Assembly (NCBI RefSeq): GCF_031843945.1
Contig: NZ_JAVTJJ010000002.1
Location: 816,155-880,154 of the forward strand
Direction: 5' to 3'
Length of the DNA stretch: 64,000 bases
From: Paracidovorax sp031843945
Lineage (GTDB): Bacteria; Pseudomonadota; Gammaproteobacteria; Burkholderiales; Burkholderiaceae_C
How positions within the stretch are numbered: the stretch's first letter is position 1; every line of letters begins with the position of its first letter. The notes beneath the pieces were generated by a model. The model had not been told where the DNA came from. It made no database searches and worked only from the letters and a program-made list of their open reading frames with translations. Below, in pieces: positions 7,838 through 16,153 of this stretch. Made by a program: the position numbers and the translations under genes.

Positions 7838-8527
7838 TCAGCGCTGAACGCGCACCAGCGCGGATTCGACACCGGCGCCGTCGAGCTTGTCTTTCAGCGA
7901 TTCGGCATCGTCGCGCTTGGCAAAGGGACCCACGCGCACGCGGTAGACGGTGCGGCCGTTCTGCTCGCGCTCGCTCACGCGGGCCTCCCAGCCCAGCATG
8001 GCCATCTTGGCGCGCTGGGCGTCAGCGTCGCCCTGCGTGCGGAAGGCTCCGGCCTGCACAAAGTAATCGAAGGGGTCGGCAGCGCCAGCGGCCGGCGCAG
8101 CCACCGCGGCGGGGCTGGCGGCCGAGCGGGCCTTGGCCAGGTCGCCCAGCGGGTCGCCGCTGGCGGGCTTGCTGGCCGCGCCGCGTGCCACGGGGGCTGC
8201 GCCCACGGGCGGCGCCGTCACGGTGCCGGTGGCGGGCGTGGCTGCGGCGGGGTCGGTGCCTGCCGTGGCCGGGGTTGCGGGTGCTGCGGGACGGGCAGGG
8301 TTCTTGCCGTACAGCGGGGAATTCGGGTCCCAGTTCTTGTTGCGCTGCGCTTCGTCCTGGTCAGACCCGCGCGAGCTGCCCTTGTTCAGGAAGGGCACCG
8401 GCACCTTGGTGACGTACACGGCCACGCCCAGCGCGGCACCCAGCCCGATGATCATCCCGACGATGAGACCGACGGCCGTGCCCCCGCGTTGCTGTTTCTT
8501 CATTTGGCTAGCCATTCGTTCATTCAC
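7838..8527 (-). CDS. Membrane-anchored SPOR domain protein
   Basis: A 229-residue bitopic protein. A short cytoplasmic N-terminus is followed by one membrane helix (TAVGLIVGMIIGLGAALGVA), a long Ala/Pro/Thr-rich periplasmic linker and a C-terminal SPOR domain (about residues 150-229, FDYFVQAGAFRTQGDADAQR to SALVRVQR). SPOR domains bind denuded peptidoglycan glycans at division sites, so a role in septal wall or as an FtsN-like protein is plausible. The proposed GTG start at 8527 overlaps the argS stop (GTGA). ATG codons at 8515 and 8503 are alternatives, and none has a good Shine-Dalgarno sequence. Confidence 0.88.
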   Translation of the reverse strand: MNERMASQMKKQQRGGTAVGLIVGMIIGLGAALGVAVYVTKVPVPFLNKGSSRGSDQDEAQRNKNWDPNSPLYGKNPARPAAPATPATAGTDPAAATPATGTVTAPPVGAAPVARGAASKPASGDPLGDLAKARSAASPAAVAAPAAGAADPFDYFVQAGAFRTQGDADAQRAKMAMLGWEARVSEREQNGRTVYRVRVGPFAKRDDAESLKDKLDGAGVESALVRVQR

Positions 8528-10242
8528 ATTCTGGCGGGCGCGCTCACGCCCAGTACCTTCAATCCATTGTGCAATACCTGCGCCGTGGCCGCGACCAGCG
8601 CCAGGCGGGCGCGCTTGACGGCTTCATCCTGAACCAGAATGCGCTCGGCGTCGTAGTAGCTGTGATAGCTGGCAGCCAGATCGCGCAGGTAGAAGGTCAC
8701 ATCGTGGGGCGCTTCGCCCTCGGCAGCGGCCGAGAGCATTTCGGGGTACTTGGCCAGCTGCAGCATCAGCGCCTGGGCCTGCGGGCCTTCCAGGGCCGAC
8801 AGGTCGACGCCGCGCAGCGATGCCACGTCGCCACCGCCGGCCCCTTCGGCCTCTTGCCAGGCCCGCAGCACCGACTGGATGCGCGCGTGGGCGTACTGCA
8901 CGTAGTACACCGGGTTGTCGTTGTTCTGCGCCACGGCCAGGTCGACGTCGAAGGTGTATTCGGTGTCGGGCTTGCGGCTCAGCAGGAAGAAGCGGACTGC
9001 GTCCTTGCTGGTCCACTCGATCAGATCGCGCAGCGTGACGTAGCTGCCCGCGCGCTTGCTGATCTTGACCTCTTCGCCGCCCTTGACCACGCGCACCATG
9101 GTGTGCAGCACGTAGTCGGGGTAGCCCTGCGGAATGCCGGCGTCGGCCGCCTGCAGGCCGGCGCGCACGCGGGCGATGGTGCCGTGGTGGTCGGTGCCCT
9201 GAATGTTCACGACCTTGGTGAAGCCGCGTTCCCACTTGGCGATGTGATAGGCCACGTCAGGCACGAAGTACGTGAACGTGCCGTCCTTCTTGCGCATCAC
9301 GCGGTCTTTGTCGTCGCCGTAGTCGGTGGTCTTGAGCCAGAGCGCGCCGTCCTGCTCGTAGGTATGGCCGTTGGCGATCAGGCGGCCCACCGTGGCCTCG
9401 ACGCGGCCGGAGGTGTAGAGGCTCGATTCCAGGTAGTACTCGTCGAAATGCAGGTTGAACGCCTGCAGGTCCTTGTCCTGCTCGTTGCGCAGGTAGGCCA
9501 CGGCGAACTGGCGCACATTGTCGTAGTCGTCGACATCGCCGTTGGCGGTGAACTCCCGGTCGTCGGCCTTGACCGTTTTCTTCGCCAGAAAGTCGTTGGC
9601 GATGTCCTGGATGTAGTCGCCGTTGTAGAACGCCTTGGCTGCAGGGTTCTCTGGGTCGACGGGCCAGCAGTCGTCGCCCGGCTTGAAGCCCTTCGCGCGC
9701 AATTGCGTGCTCTTGGTCAGGGTGTCGATCTGCACGCCCGCGTCGTTGTAATAGAACTCGCGGTGCACGCTCCAGCCCTGCGTAGCGAAGATGTTGCAGA
9801 TGGCATCGCCCAGCGCCGCCTGGCGGCCGTGGCCCACATGCAGCGGGCCGGTGGGATTGGCGGACACGAACTCGACCAGCATGCGCTGGCCGTTGCTGGG
9901 TTGCACACCGAAGCCCTCGCCGGCAGCCAGCACCTCGCGCACCACTTCCTGCTTGGCGGCGGGCTTGAGGCGAATGTTGATGAAGCCCGGGCCGGCGATC
10001 TCCAGCGCCTCGACCCAGCGGCTAAAGGCCGGCGTGGCCATCAAGGATTCCTTGAGCGCCTCAGCCAGTTGCCGGGGGTTCTGCTTGGCGGCCTTGGCCA
10101 GCTGCATGGCGGCGGTGCAGGCGAAATCGCCGTGTGCAGCCACCTTGGGCGATTCAAAAGCAGCGCGCCCGGCAGCGCCGGGCGACAATTTTTCCAGCTC
10201 GTCGGCCAGAGCCGCGAGCAATTCCTGTTTGACGGAGAGCAT
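8524..10242 (-). CDS. argS: Arginyl-tRNA synthetase
   Basis: A class I synthetase (572 residues) that charges tRNA-Arg. The N-terminal Add1 domain is followed by the catalytic domain with the HIGH-type motif HVGHGR (about 135-140, in SANPTGPLHVGHGR) and the KMSKS-equivalent KISKRAG. The C-terminal DALR anticodon-binding domain ends in HNGLKVLGVSAPARM. Length and architecture are normal. It appears to lead an argS-SPOR-dsbA operon. A tRNA-Arg gene lies about 20 kb away. Confidence 0.98.
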   Translation of the reverse strand: MLSVKQELLAALADELEKLSPGAAGRAAFESPKVAAHGDFACTAAMQLAKAAKQNPRQLAEALKESLMATPAFSRWVEALEIAGPGFINIRLKPAAKQEVVREVLAAGEGFGVQPSNGQRMLVEFVSANPTGPLHVGHGRQAALGDAICNIFATQGWSVHREFYYNDAGVQIDTLTKSTQLRAKGFKPGDDCWPVDPENPAAKAFYNGDYIQDIANDFLAKKTVKADDREFTANGDVDDYDNVRQFAVAYLRNEQDKDLQAFNLHFDEYYLESSLYTSGRVEATVGRLIANGHTYEQDGALWLKTTDYGDDKDRVMRKKDGTFTYFVPDVAYHIAKWERGFTKVVNIQGTDHHGTIARVRAGLQAADAGIPQGYPDYVLHTMVRVVKGGEEVKISKRAGSYVTLRDLIEWTSKDAVRFFLLSRKPDTEYTFDVDLAVAQNNDNPVYYVQYAHARIQSVLRAWQEAEGAGGGDVASLRGVDLSALEGPQAQALMLQLAKYPEMLSAAAEGEAPHDVTFYLRDLAASYHSYYDAERILVQDEAVKRARLALVAATAQVLHNGLKVLGVSAPARM

Positions 10243-10371
10243 GGGGGCGGATTCTACGGGGACAGGTCATCCGCGCCGCGCACGGCGGCGTTATGCTGGC
10301 TGAGCCCCGCCCGTCCAGGCTGCGAAGGCAACGGGCGAGGCTTTTCACCCCCTCAACTGCAGGAGCATTAC

Positions 10372-10713
10372 ATGAAGAATCTGCTTTCCCTGGTGACTGC
10401 CGCCACCCTCGCCCTGACACTGGGCGTCGCCGCCCATGCCGCGGACGCGCCCGCAACGGCCGCATCCGCCCCTGCCAAGGCGCCCACCGCGCAGCAGAAC
10501 AAGATGGCCACCTGCAATGCCGACGCCAAGACCAAGGCACTCAAGGGCGACGAGCGCAAGGCGTTCATGAAAGAGTGCCTCTCGGCCGACAAGCAGGCCA
10601 AGCAGCAGGACAAGATGACCACCTGCAACGCCGACGCGAAAACCAAGGCGCTCAAGGGCGATGAGCGCAAGACCTTCATGAAGAGCTGCCTGAGCACCAA
10701 GCCCGCCGCCTGA
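10372..10713 (+). CDS. Secreted PsiF-repeat protein
   Basis: A 113-residue exported protein with a signal peptide (MKNLLSLVTAATLALTLG, cleavage near AHAAD) and two near-identical PsiF repeats. Each has the pattern NKMATCNADAKTKALKGDER-K-FMK-CLS, so each contributes two cysteines and a lysine-rich helix. E. coli PsiF is a phosphate-starvation-inducible protein of unknown mechanism, and regulation by phosphate is not demonstrated here. AGGAG sits just before the ATG. It ends in a terminator and is convergent with the DUF2214 gene. Confidence 0.88.
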   Translation: MKNLLSLVTAATLALTLGVAAHAADAPATAASAPAKAPTAQQNKMATCNADAKTKALKGDERKAFMKECLSADKQAKQQDKMTTCNADAKTKALKGDERKTFMKSCLSTKPAA

Positions 10714-10728
10714 CGCCTCAAGCCCCGC

Positions 10729-10796
10729 AAAACCCCGCCCGCCCACCCCGGCGCGCGGGGTTTACTTTTGCTCCGGCGCGCGGGGTTTGCTTTTGT
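10729..10796 (+). terminator. Terminator after the PsiF gene with duplicated right arm
   Basis: AAAACCCCGC (from 10729) pairs with GCGGGGTTT ending near 10763, followed by ACTTTTG. The right arm and tail are then repeated almost perfectly: 10748-10770 and 10773-10795 differ at one base. Two alternative hairpins sharing one left arm are therefore possible. Confidence 0.65.
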
Positions 10797-10816
10797 TGTG
10801 AATCGGCAGAGCGGTC

Positions 10817-11272
10817 TTAGCGCGTGCCCACGCCCCGGGCCAGAAACACCGCCAGCAGCGGAATCAGCGCCAGCAGGTGCGCTTCAATCATCACCAGCCT
10901 GCGGGTGGACCGCACCTCGGCCGCTGCAGGCAGCGTGCCGCCCGCACGCACGGCCTTCACCCAGCGGCGCAGGCGCAGCGTAGGCACGATGGACAGCAGG
11001 CCGATGACGACGAACAGCGTCACCTTGGCATGCAGCAGCGGCTGCGACCAGTACCACGCCCCGCCCTTCATGCCCCACCCAGCGCGCGCCAGGCCGGTAG
11101 CCAACACCAGCACGGCCGCAATGCCATAGATCATGTCGATGCGCGCCAGCCGCTCCACCGCCGCTGCGTTCAGCCATTCGCTGCGGCACAGCGCCGCCTG
11201 GCTGGCCAGGAAAGTGACCATGGTGAGGATGGCCAGCAGGTGGGCATAGGCCAGCAGGGCTTCGGTGGTCAT
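10817..11272 (-). CDS. DUF2214 family integral membrane protein
   Basis: A 151-residue protein with four predicted membrane helices (ALLAYAHLLAILTMVTFLAS, MIYGIAAVLVLATGLARA, KVTLFVVIGLLSIVPTLR, EAHLLALIPLLAVFLA). It matches the DUF2214 family of unknown function. Conserved-looking polar residues include the histidines in the first and fourth helices. The ATG at 11272 (MTTEALL) starts directly at the first helix, and the longer frame to 11395 is not protein-like. It is convergent with the PsiF gene and downstream of the PQQ dehydrogenase on the same strand, from which about 150 bases separate it. Confidence 0.82.
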   Translation of the reverse strand: MTTEALLAYAHLLAILTMVTFLASQAALCRSEWLNAAAVERLARIDMIYGIAAVLVLATGLARAGWGMKGGAWYWSQPLLHAKVTLFVVIGLLSIVPTLRLRRWVKAVRAGGTLPAAAEVRSTRRLVMIEAHLLALIPLLAVFLARGVGTR

Positions 11273-11425
11273 GGCGGACTCGTCGTGAAGAAAAAGCGGC
11301 AGGTTGGGAAAGGAAAAAGAATCGCCGTTGATCCTATCCCTCCCCCACCCCCAAGCGGCCATGCCTGCGTGCGGCGGCTGTGACCGCAGCCGCATTGCTG
11401 GCCCGGCTTTTTTTACTTGCCCTGC

Positions 11426-14011
11426 TCAGCGGCCCGGCACGGCGTAAGCCCGTACCGAATCGCCCGCCTTGGTGCCCGTGGAGCCGTGGCCGCCGGCCAC
11501 CACCACCACGTACTGCCGGCCGTCGGCGCCGGTGTAGCTCATCGGCGTGGCCTGGCCGCCTGCGGGCAGGCGGTCTTCCCACAGCTGCTTGCCGCTGGTG
11601 AGGTCGTAGGCACGCACATAGTCGTCGAGCGCGCCGGAATAGAACGCCACGCCGCCGGCCGTCACCATCGGCCCGCCGATCCCGGGCACGCCCATGCGGA
11701 AGGGCAGCGGCACGGGAGACAGGTCGCGCACGGTGCCGTTGCGGTGCTTCCACGCGACTTCACCGGTGCGCAGGTCGACGCCCGCCACATAGCCCCAGGG
11801 CGGCGCCTGGCACGGAAGGCCCACGGGCGACATGAAAGGCTTCATGGACGCGGCGAACGGCGCCCCAAAGTTCTCATTCAGCGCCGGCAGGCTGCCCTTG
11901 GGCGGGCCGCCTTCCTGCACCAGCAGGCTGGTGTCGTCCTTGCGCGGAACCAGCTTGGACACGAAGGCCAGGTAGGTCGGGGTGGTGAAGGCCACCTGGC
12001 GCTGCGGATCGACCGCGATGCCGCCCCAGTTAAAGACGCCGAAGTTGCCCGGATAGACGATCGAGCCCTGCTCCGACGGCGGCGTGAAGCGGCCTTCATA
12101 GCGCAGGCGATGGAAGGCGATGCGGCAGGCCAGTTGGTCGAACATCGTGCCACCCCACATGTCGCGCTCGCGCAGCGGGGGCGGGTCGAACGACAGGGCC
12201 GACTTGGGTTGCGTGGGCGCAGTGCGGTCGCCGGCTGCAGCGCCCTGCGGTGCGGGGTGTTCAGTCACCGGCAGCAAGGGCGTGCCAGTGCGGCGGTCCA
12301 ACACAAACAGCTCGCCCTGCTTGGTGGGCTGCACCAGCGCAGGCACGGTCTTGCCGTCGATCTGAAGGTCGATCAGCGTGGGCTGGGCCGGCACGTCGTA
12401 GTCCCACAGGTCGTGGTGCACCGTCTGGAAGTGCCAGCGCACGCGGCCGGTGGCCACGTCGAGCGCCACCACCGAAGACGAATACTTTTCCACCGCCGGG
12501 CTACGGTTGCCGCCCCACTGGTCGGGCGGCTGGTTGCCCATGGGCACGTAGACCAGGCCCAGCGCTTCGTCCACGCTGGAGATCGACCAGCTGTTGGGTG
12601 AATTGGGCGTGTAGGTGCGGCCGGGTGGCAGCGGGGCAGTGTCTTCGGGGTTGCCCGAATCCCAGTTCCACACCAGCGCGCCGGTGTCGATATCGAACGC
12701 GCGGATAACGCCCGACTGCTCCTTGACCGATGCGTTGTCCAGCACGGTGCCGCCCACGATGATGTGGCGCTGCGTGACCACCACCGGCGAGGTGGAGTAG
12801 TACGCGCCCGGCCGCAGGTTGGGCATGCGCTGCCAGAGATCGATCTGCCCCGTGCCGCCGCCGAAGTTGGTGCAGACGGCGCCGCTTTCGGGATTGAGCG
12901 CGATCACGCGGCCATCGGCCGTGGGCATGAAAAGCTTGGCGCGGCAGGCCGCGTCGGTGGGACCGTTCTTGGCGGCGATGGGTGGCTGGCGCTGGTCGGC
13001 GGCCTGCGTGGCCGGTGCATCAGGTTGCGTGGTGGTGGGCGAGGCGTGCGACGCAGGCTCGGCGCGCTCGGCACCCGCGGCGACGGCGGCTACCTGGCCA
13101 TTCGCAGCCGGGTTTGATGCCACATCAGCCGGCGCAGACGCCTGCGGCGCCGTATCGCGCGGCGGCTGGTATGACAGCCCCCGGCAGGTCAGATGCTGCA
13201 GGGCCAGCTTGTTTTCGATCTTCGGGTCGAACCGCCACAGCTCCTTGCCCGAGGTCGCGTCCAACGCAATCACCGACTGGTGCGGCGTGCAGAGGAACAA
13301 CCGGTTGTCGATCTTCAGCGGCGTCACTTCATACGTGGTTTCTTCGGGGTCGCCGTCCTTGCCGCGCAAGTCGCCCGTGCGGTATTCCCAGGCCATTTTC
13401 AATTGGGTGGCGTTGGCCGGTGTGATCTGCGCCAGCGGCGAAAAGCGCTGCCCATAACCCGTGCGGCCGTAGGCGTGCCATTCGCCATCGGGCACATCGA
13501 CAGCGCCGGCCGGGGCGGCTGCCGCGGCTGCTGGAGCCGCCGGCAGCTCGCCCGCCATATCGTGCGGCTGGCGGAACCACGAACCCACGGCAACCGCCAC
13601 GGTGGCCACCAAGGCCACGGCCAGCGCAGTCGCGGGCGTGGCAGCGGATCGGTCCGCGCCGCCATCCACACGTTGCGGCGGCGTCCCACCGGGCAATAAC
13701 GAGCGCCGCACCCAGGGCGTCAGCAGCCAGAGCCCGATGACCGCCAGCACGTCCAGCCGCGCGGCCAGCGGCCACCAGTCCAGACCCACTTCCCACAGCG
13801 CCCAGACCACCGAGGCGGCCAGCAGCACGGCGTATAGCCACAGCGCCTCGGCCCGCCGGCGCGCCAGCAGCACCCCGCAGCCCACCAACACGATGCCTGC
13901 GATAACGTAATAGAAGCTGCCGCCCAGCGCAACGAGCCAGATGCCCGCTGCCGCCAACAGCGCTCCGATGATGCCGACGCCGATGCCGGTAATGCGCGCA
14001 ATGCCTGCCAT
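11426..14011 (-). CDS. Membrane-bound PQQ-dependent glucose/quinate/shikimate-type dehydrogenase
   Basis: An 861-residue quinoprotein. Residues 1-140 hold about five membrane helices of the GCD type that bind ubiquinone. The periplasmic part is an eight-bladed PQQ beta-propeller, with blade motifs such as YDVPAQPTLIDLQ, WHFQTVHHDLWDYD and QLWEDRLPAGGQATPMSY. It oxidises aldoses (or quinate/shikimate) in the periplasm and passes electrons to quinone; the substrate cannot be assigned. Oddity: between the blade ending LALQHLTCRGLSYQPP and the next (ACRAKLFMPTADGR) lies an Ala/Pro/Thr-rich low-complexity insert of about 75 residues. No PQQ biosynthesis genes are in the window. Confidence 0.92.
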   Translation of the reverse strand: MAGIARITGIGVGIIGALLAAAGIWLVALGGSFYYVIAGIVLVGCGVLLARRRAEALWLYAVLLAASVVWALWEVGLDWWPLAARLDVLAVIGLWLLTPWVRRSLLPGGTPPQRVDGGADRSAATPATALAVALVATVAVAVGSWFRQPHDMAGELPAAPAAAAAAPAGAVDVPDGEWHAYGRTGYGQRFSPLAQITPANATQLKMAWEYRTGDLRGKDGDPEETTYEVTPLKIDNRLFLCTPHQSVIALDATSGKELWRFDPKIENKLALQHLTCRGLSYQPPRDTAPQASAPADVASNPAANGQVAAVAAGAERAEPASHASPTTTQPDAPATQAADQRQPPIAAKNGPTDAACRAKLFMPTADGRVIALNPESGAVCTNFGGGTGQIDLWQRMPNLRPGAYYSTSPVVVTQRHIIVGGTVLDNASVKEQSGVIRAFDIDTGALVWNWDSGNPEDTAPLPPGRTYTPNSPNSWSISSVDEALGLVYVPMGNQPPDQWGGNRSPAVEKYSSSVVALDVATGRVRWHFQTVHHDLWDYDVPAQPTLIDLQIDGKTVPALVQPTKQGELFVLDRRTGTPLLPVTEHPAPQGAAAGDRTAPTQPKSALSFDPPPLRERDMWGGTMFDQLACRIAFHRLRYEGRFTPPSEQGSIVYPGNFGVFNWGGIAVDPQRQVAFTTPTYLAFVSKLVPRKDDTSLLVQEGGPPKGSLPALNENFGAPFAASMKPFMSPVGLPCQAPPWGYVAGVDLRTGEVAWKHRNGTVRDLSPVPLPFRMGVPGIGGPMVTAGGVAFYSGALDDYVRAYDLTSGKQLWEDRLPAGGQATPMSYTGADGRQYVVVVAGGHGSTGTKAGDSVRAYAVPGR

Positions 14012-14167
14012 GACTGCCCTTTTGATAGGTCTTCAGTGAACCCTTCCCGCAGCCGCGCGAGGCGCCGCAGGCACGAGGAGTCACTCTAGGCGGCCGGAGC
14101 CCCTGCACGGCGTGGGGCGCTCACCTGCACGGCCGTCAGCGTCCTCCTACGGTGACTTACGCAGGTT

Positions 14168-14821
14168 TCAGTCAGCGCGGCGGCCGAATTCAGTGTGCAG
14201 CCAGTCGTCGACCAGCGCCTTTTCAAAGCGCAGCGGGTCGCTGGCGGACGGCGCGCTGCGCGACATGAACATCGCGTCGCGCAACTGGCGCTGGCCTTGG
14301 CGCAGCACCCGGCCGCTGCCCGTGCGCAGGGTGAAGTTCAGGTCGATGCGCGGCGGGTAGATATCGCGCACGATGCGCACGTCGCCCGCGCCGGCGCCGC
14401 GGCCGGGCTCGAAGGCGCCGGCGCGCTGCAGATCGGTGAGGTACACGTCCAGCCGCTGGTCGGGCGCCAGCAGCGGCGCGGCGCGGTCGGCCAGGTGCAG
14501 GCTGAGGGCGTCCAGCCAGGCACGGCGGGCGCGGTCGGTTTCGCGCGGGGACTGGCGGGCGTCGCTCATGCGCTTCGGGTCGGCATAGGTCACGCTGACG
14601 ATGCCTGCGGGCACGCCGTCCGGCGACTGCTTGGGCACTTGCGCGACCGGCGGCGCGGCCGCAACGAGCGGGGCGGCCGGCAGCGCAGCGGCAGGTGCTG
14701 CCGGCCCGCCGGGCAGCTGTGCACACGCGCCCAGCAACGCGGCCAGGGCGAGCGATGCGGCGCGCGCAGGCCAGGCGGCAGACGCTTCAACGGACATGCG
14801 GTGGCAAAGGTGCTGACTCAT
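14168..14821 (-). CDS. DUF3016-type lipoprotein
   Basis: A 217-residue protein with a type II signal peptide ending in the lipobox LLGAC, an Ala/Pro linker, and a conserved domain (VSVTYADPKRMSDARQSPRE to QLRDAMFMS). This resembles DUF3016, in which a tyrosine/aspartate-proline opening is followed by calculation-like DPxxFxD and YLTDL motifs. Function is unknown. The ATG at 14821 is chosen because AGGA lies about 10 bases upstream; ATG 14797 is an alternative that shortens the n-region. It lies alone between the LysR gene and the dehydrogenase. Confidence 0.75.
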   Translation of the reverse strand: MSQHLCHRMSVEASAAWPARAASLALAALLGACAQLPGGPAAPAAALPAAPLVAAAPPVAQVPKQSPDGVPAGIVSVTYADPKRMSDARQSPRETDRARRAWLDALSLHLADRAAPLLAPDQRLDVYLTDLQRAGAFEPGRGAGAGDVRIVRDIYPPRIDLNFTLRTGSGRVLRQGQRQLRDAMFMSRSAPSASDPLRFEKALVDDWLHTEFGRRAD

Positions 14822-14881
14822 GGCGCTCAATTCCTGTGAAGGCGGAAGATGGGGTGGATCGGCAGCGCTGCGCCGGTTGGC

Positions 14882-15814
14882 TCACGCGCGGGCGCGGCGC
14901 CAGAAATCGGGCTGCGCGTACTGGTGCTTGAGGTAGTCGATCCACAGCCGCACGCGCAGCGGCAGGTGCTTGGCGTGCGGAAAGACCACGTAGATGCCGT
15001 TGGGCGGCGCGGCGAAATCCTCCAGCACCGCCACCAGGTGGCCGGCCGCTATCTCGGCCTCGACCTCCCAGGTGCTGCGCCAGGCGATGCCCCAGCCGCC
15101 CAGGCACCAGTCGTGCAGCACCTGGCCGTCGGAGCAGTCGAGCGGGCCGCCGGGCTTGAAGTGCATCACCTCGGCCACGCCGCCCTCTTCACGCGGCACG
15201 CGAAAAGCCCATCCACGGGTCTGCGACGCGTCGCTGGACAGCGTGAGGCAGTCGTGCTGCGCCAGTTGCGACGGATGCGCGGGCACGCCGCGCCGTGCCA
15301 GGTAGGCGGGCGTGGCGACGCACAGGCGCCGGTTGTCGGCAATGCGCACGCTGACCAGCGACGAATCGGGCAGGTCGCCCACGCGCACGGCGCAGTCGAA
15401 GCCCTCGCCAGCCAGGTCGACCACACGGTCGCTCAAATTCAGGGAGATGGTGACTTCCGGGTGCAGGTCGCGAAAGCGCGGCACCAGCGATGCCACGTGG
15501 CGGCGGCCGAACCCCGCCGGCGCGGTGATGCGCAGGTGGCCCGTGGCCTTCACGCCGCCGGCCGAAACACTCGCCTCGGCATTGGCCACGTCGGCCATCA
15601 GGCGCTGGCAGTCTTCCAGGAAGGCGCTGCCTTCATGCGTGAGGCTGATGCGGCGCGTGGTGCGCACCAGCAGCTTGACGCCCAGGTGCTCCTCCAGCGC
15701 GTCGAGCCGCCGGCCCATGATGGCGGGCGCCACGCCCTCGGCCCGGGCGGCCGCCGTGAGGCTGCCGCGCGTGGCCACGGAAACAAAGGATTCGAACGCC
15801 TTGAGCTTGTCCAT
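14882..15814 (-). CDS. LysR-family transcriptional regulator
   Basis: A 310-residue LTTR. The N-terminal winged helix-turn-helix (MDKLKAFESFVSVATRGSLT to LLVRTTRRISLTHEG) is followed by a periplasmic-binding-protein-like effector domain (LRITAPAGFGRRHVASLVPRF onward). The layout is that of the CrgA/DsdC-like branch common in Burkholderiales. It is transcribed divergently from malate synthase G with a 339-base gap, so glcB is a candidate target, but no LTTR box was confidently identified. The effector is unknown. Confidence 0.93.
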   Translation of the reverse strand: MDKLKAFESFVSVATRGSLTAAARAEGVAPAIMGRRLDALEEHLGVKLLVRTTRRISLTHEGSAFLEDCQRLMADVANAEASVSAGGVKATGHLRITAPAGFGRRHVASLVPRFRDLHPEVTISLNLSDRVVDLAGEGFDCAVRVGDLPDSSLVSVRIADNRRLCVATPAYLARRGVPAHPSQLAQHDCLTLSSDASQTRGWAFRVPREEGGVAEVMHFKPGGPLDCSDGQVLHDWCLGGWGIAWRSTWEVEAEIAAGHLVAVLEDFAAPPNGIYVVFPHAKHLPLRVRLWIDYLKHQYAQPDFWRRARA

Positions 15815-16153
15815 GGCCGGCGATTATGGGGACTGATGTCACGACTGGACACAGTTTTCATCAGGATTACACAGGTTGAAATTTGACTGAAATTGGCCTC
15901 TAGCGCTTTATTCATAAGCGATAACAGCTATTAATTCAATAGCATCCACAGGCCGACCATGTCGCTTGCCCGCACCGGGCGGCCTGAAGCACCGCCTGAA
16001 GGCCCCTTCCACTTGTGCGCAAAAGTCACTGGTTTTGCGCTTTCCGCGCCGTTTATGTGCTTAAAGAATTCCAATACAGTGGGTTCACGGCCCCGGCTCC
16101 GGGCGCCCCAGGCTTTTTTGCCTGACTTGTTCAACCGCACACCGAGACATTCC
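15815..16153. other. Divergent intergenic region lysR/glcB
   Basis: A 339-base gap holding interspersed repeat copy 3 (15889-15945) and the presumed promoters of both flanking genes. The T-rich stretch about 60 bases before glcB (AGGCTTTTTTGCCTG) forms a small AGGC/GCCT hairpin. No gene is supported. Confidence 0.65.
15889..15945 (+). repeat. Interspersed two-hairpin repeat, copy 3
   Basis: It contains TTGGCCTCTAGCGCTTTATT, then CATAAGCGATAACA, then the inverted repeat GCTATT-AATTC-AATAGC. Confidence 0.85.

Noticed and set aside
8569..10713. Plus-strand frame of 714 codons over argS running into the PsiF gene
   Set aside because: The part opposite argS is an antisense shadow; only the last 113 codons from 10372, with signal peptide and Shine-Dalgarno, are a real gene.
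15946..16153. Riboswitch or LTTR box upstream of glcB
   Set aside because: No T-N11-A palindrome or recognisable riboswitch core could be identified with confidence.
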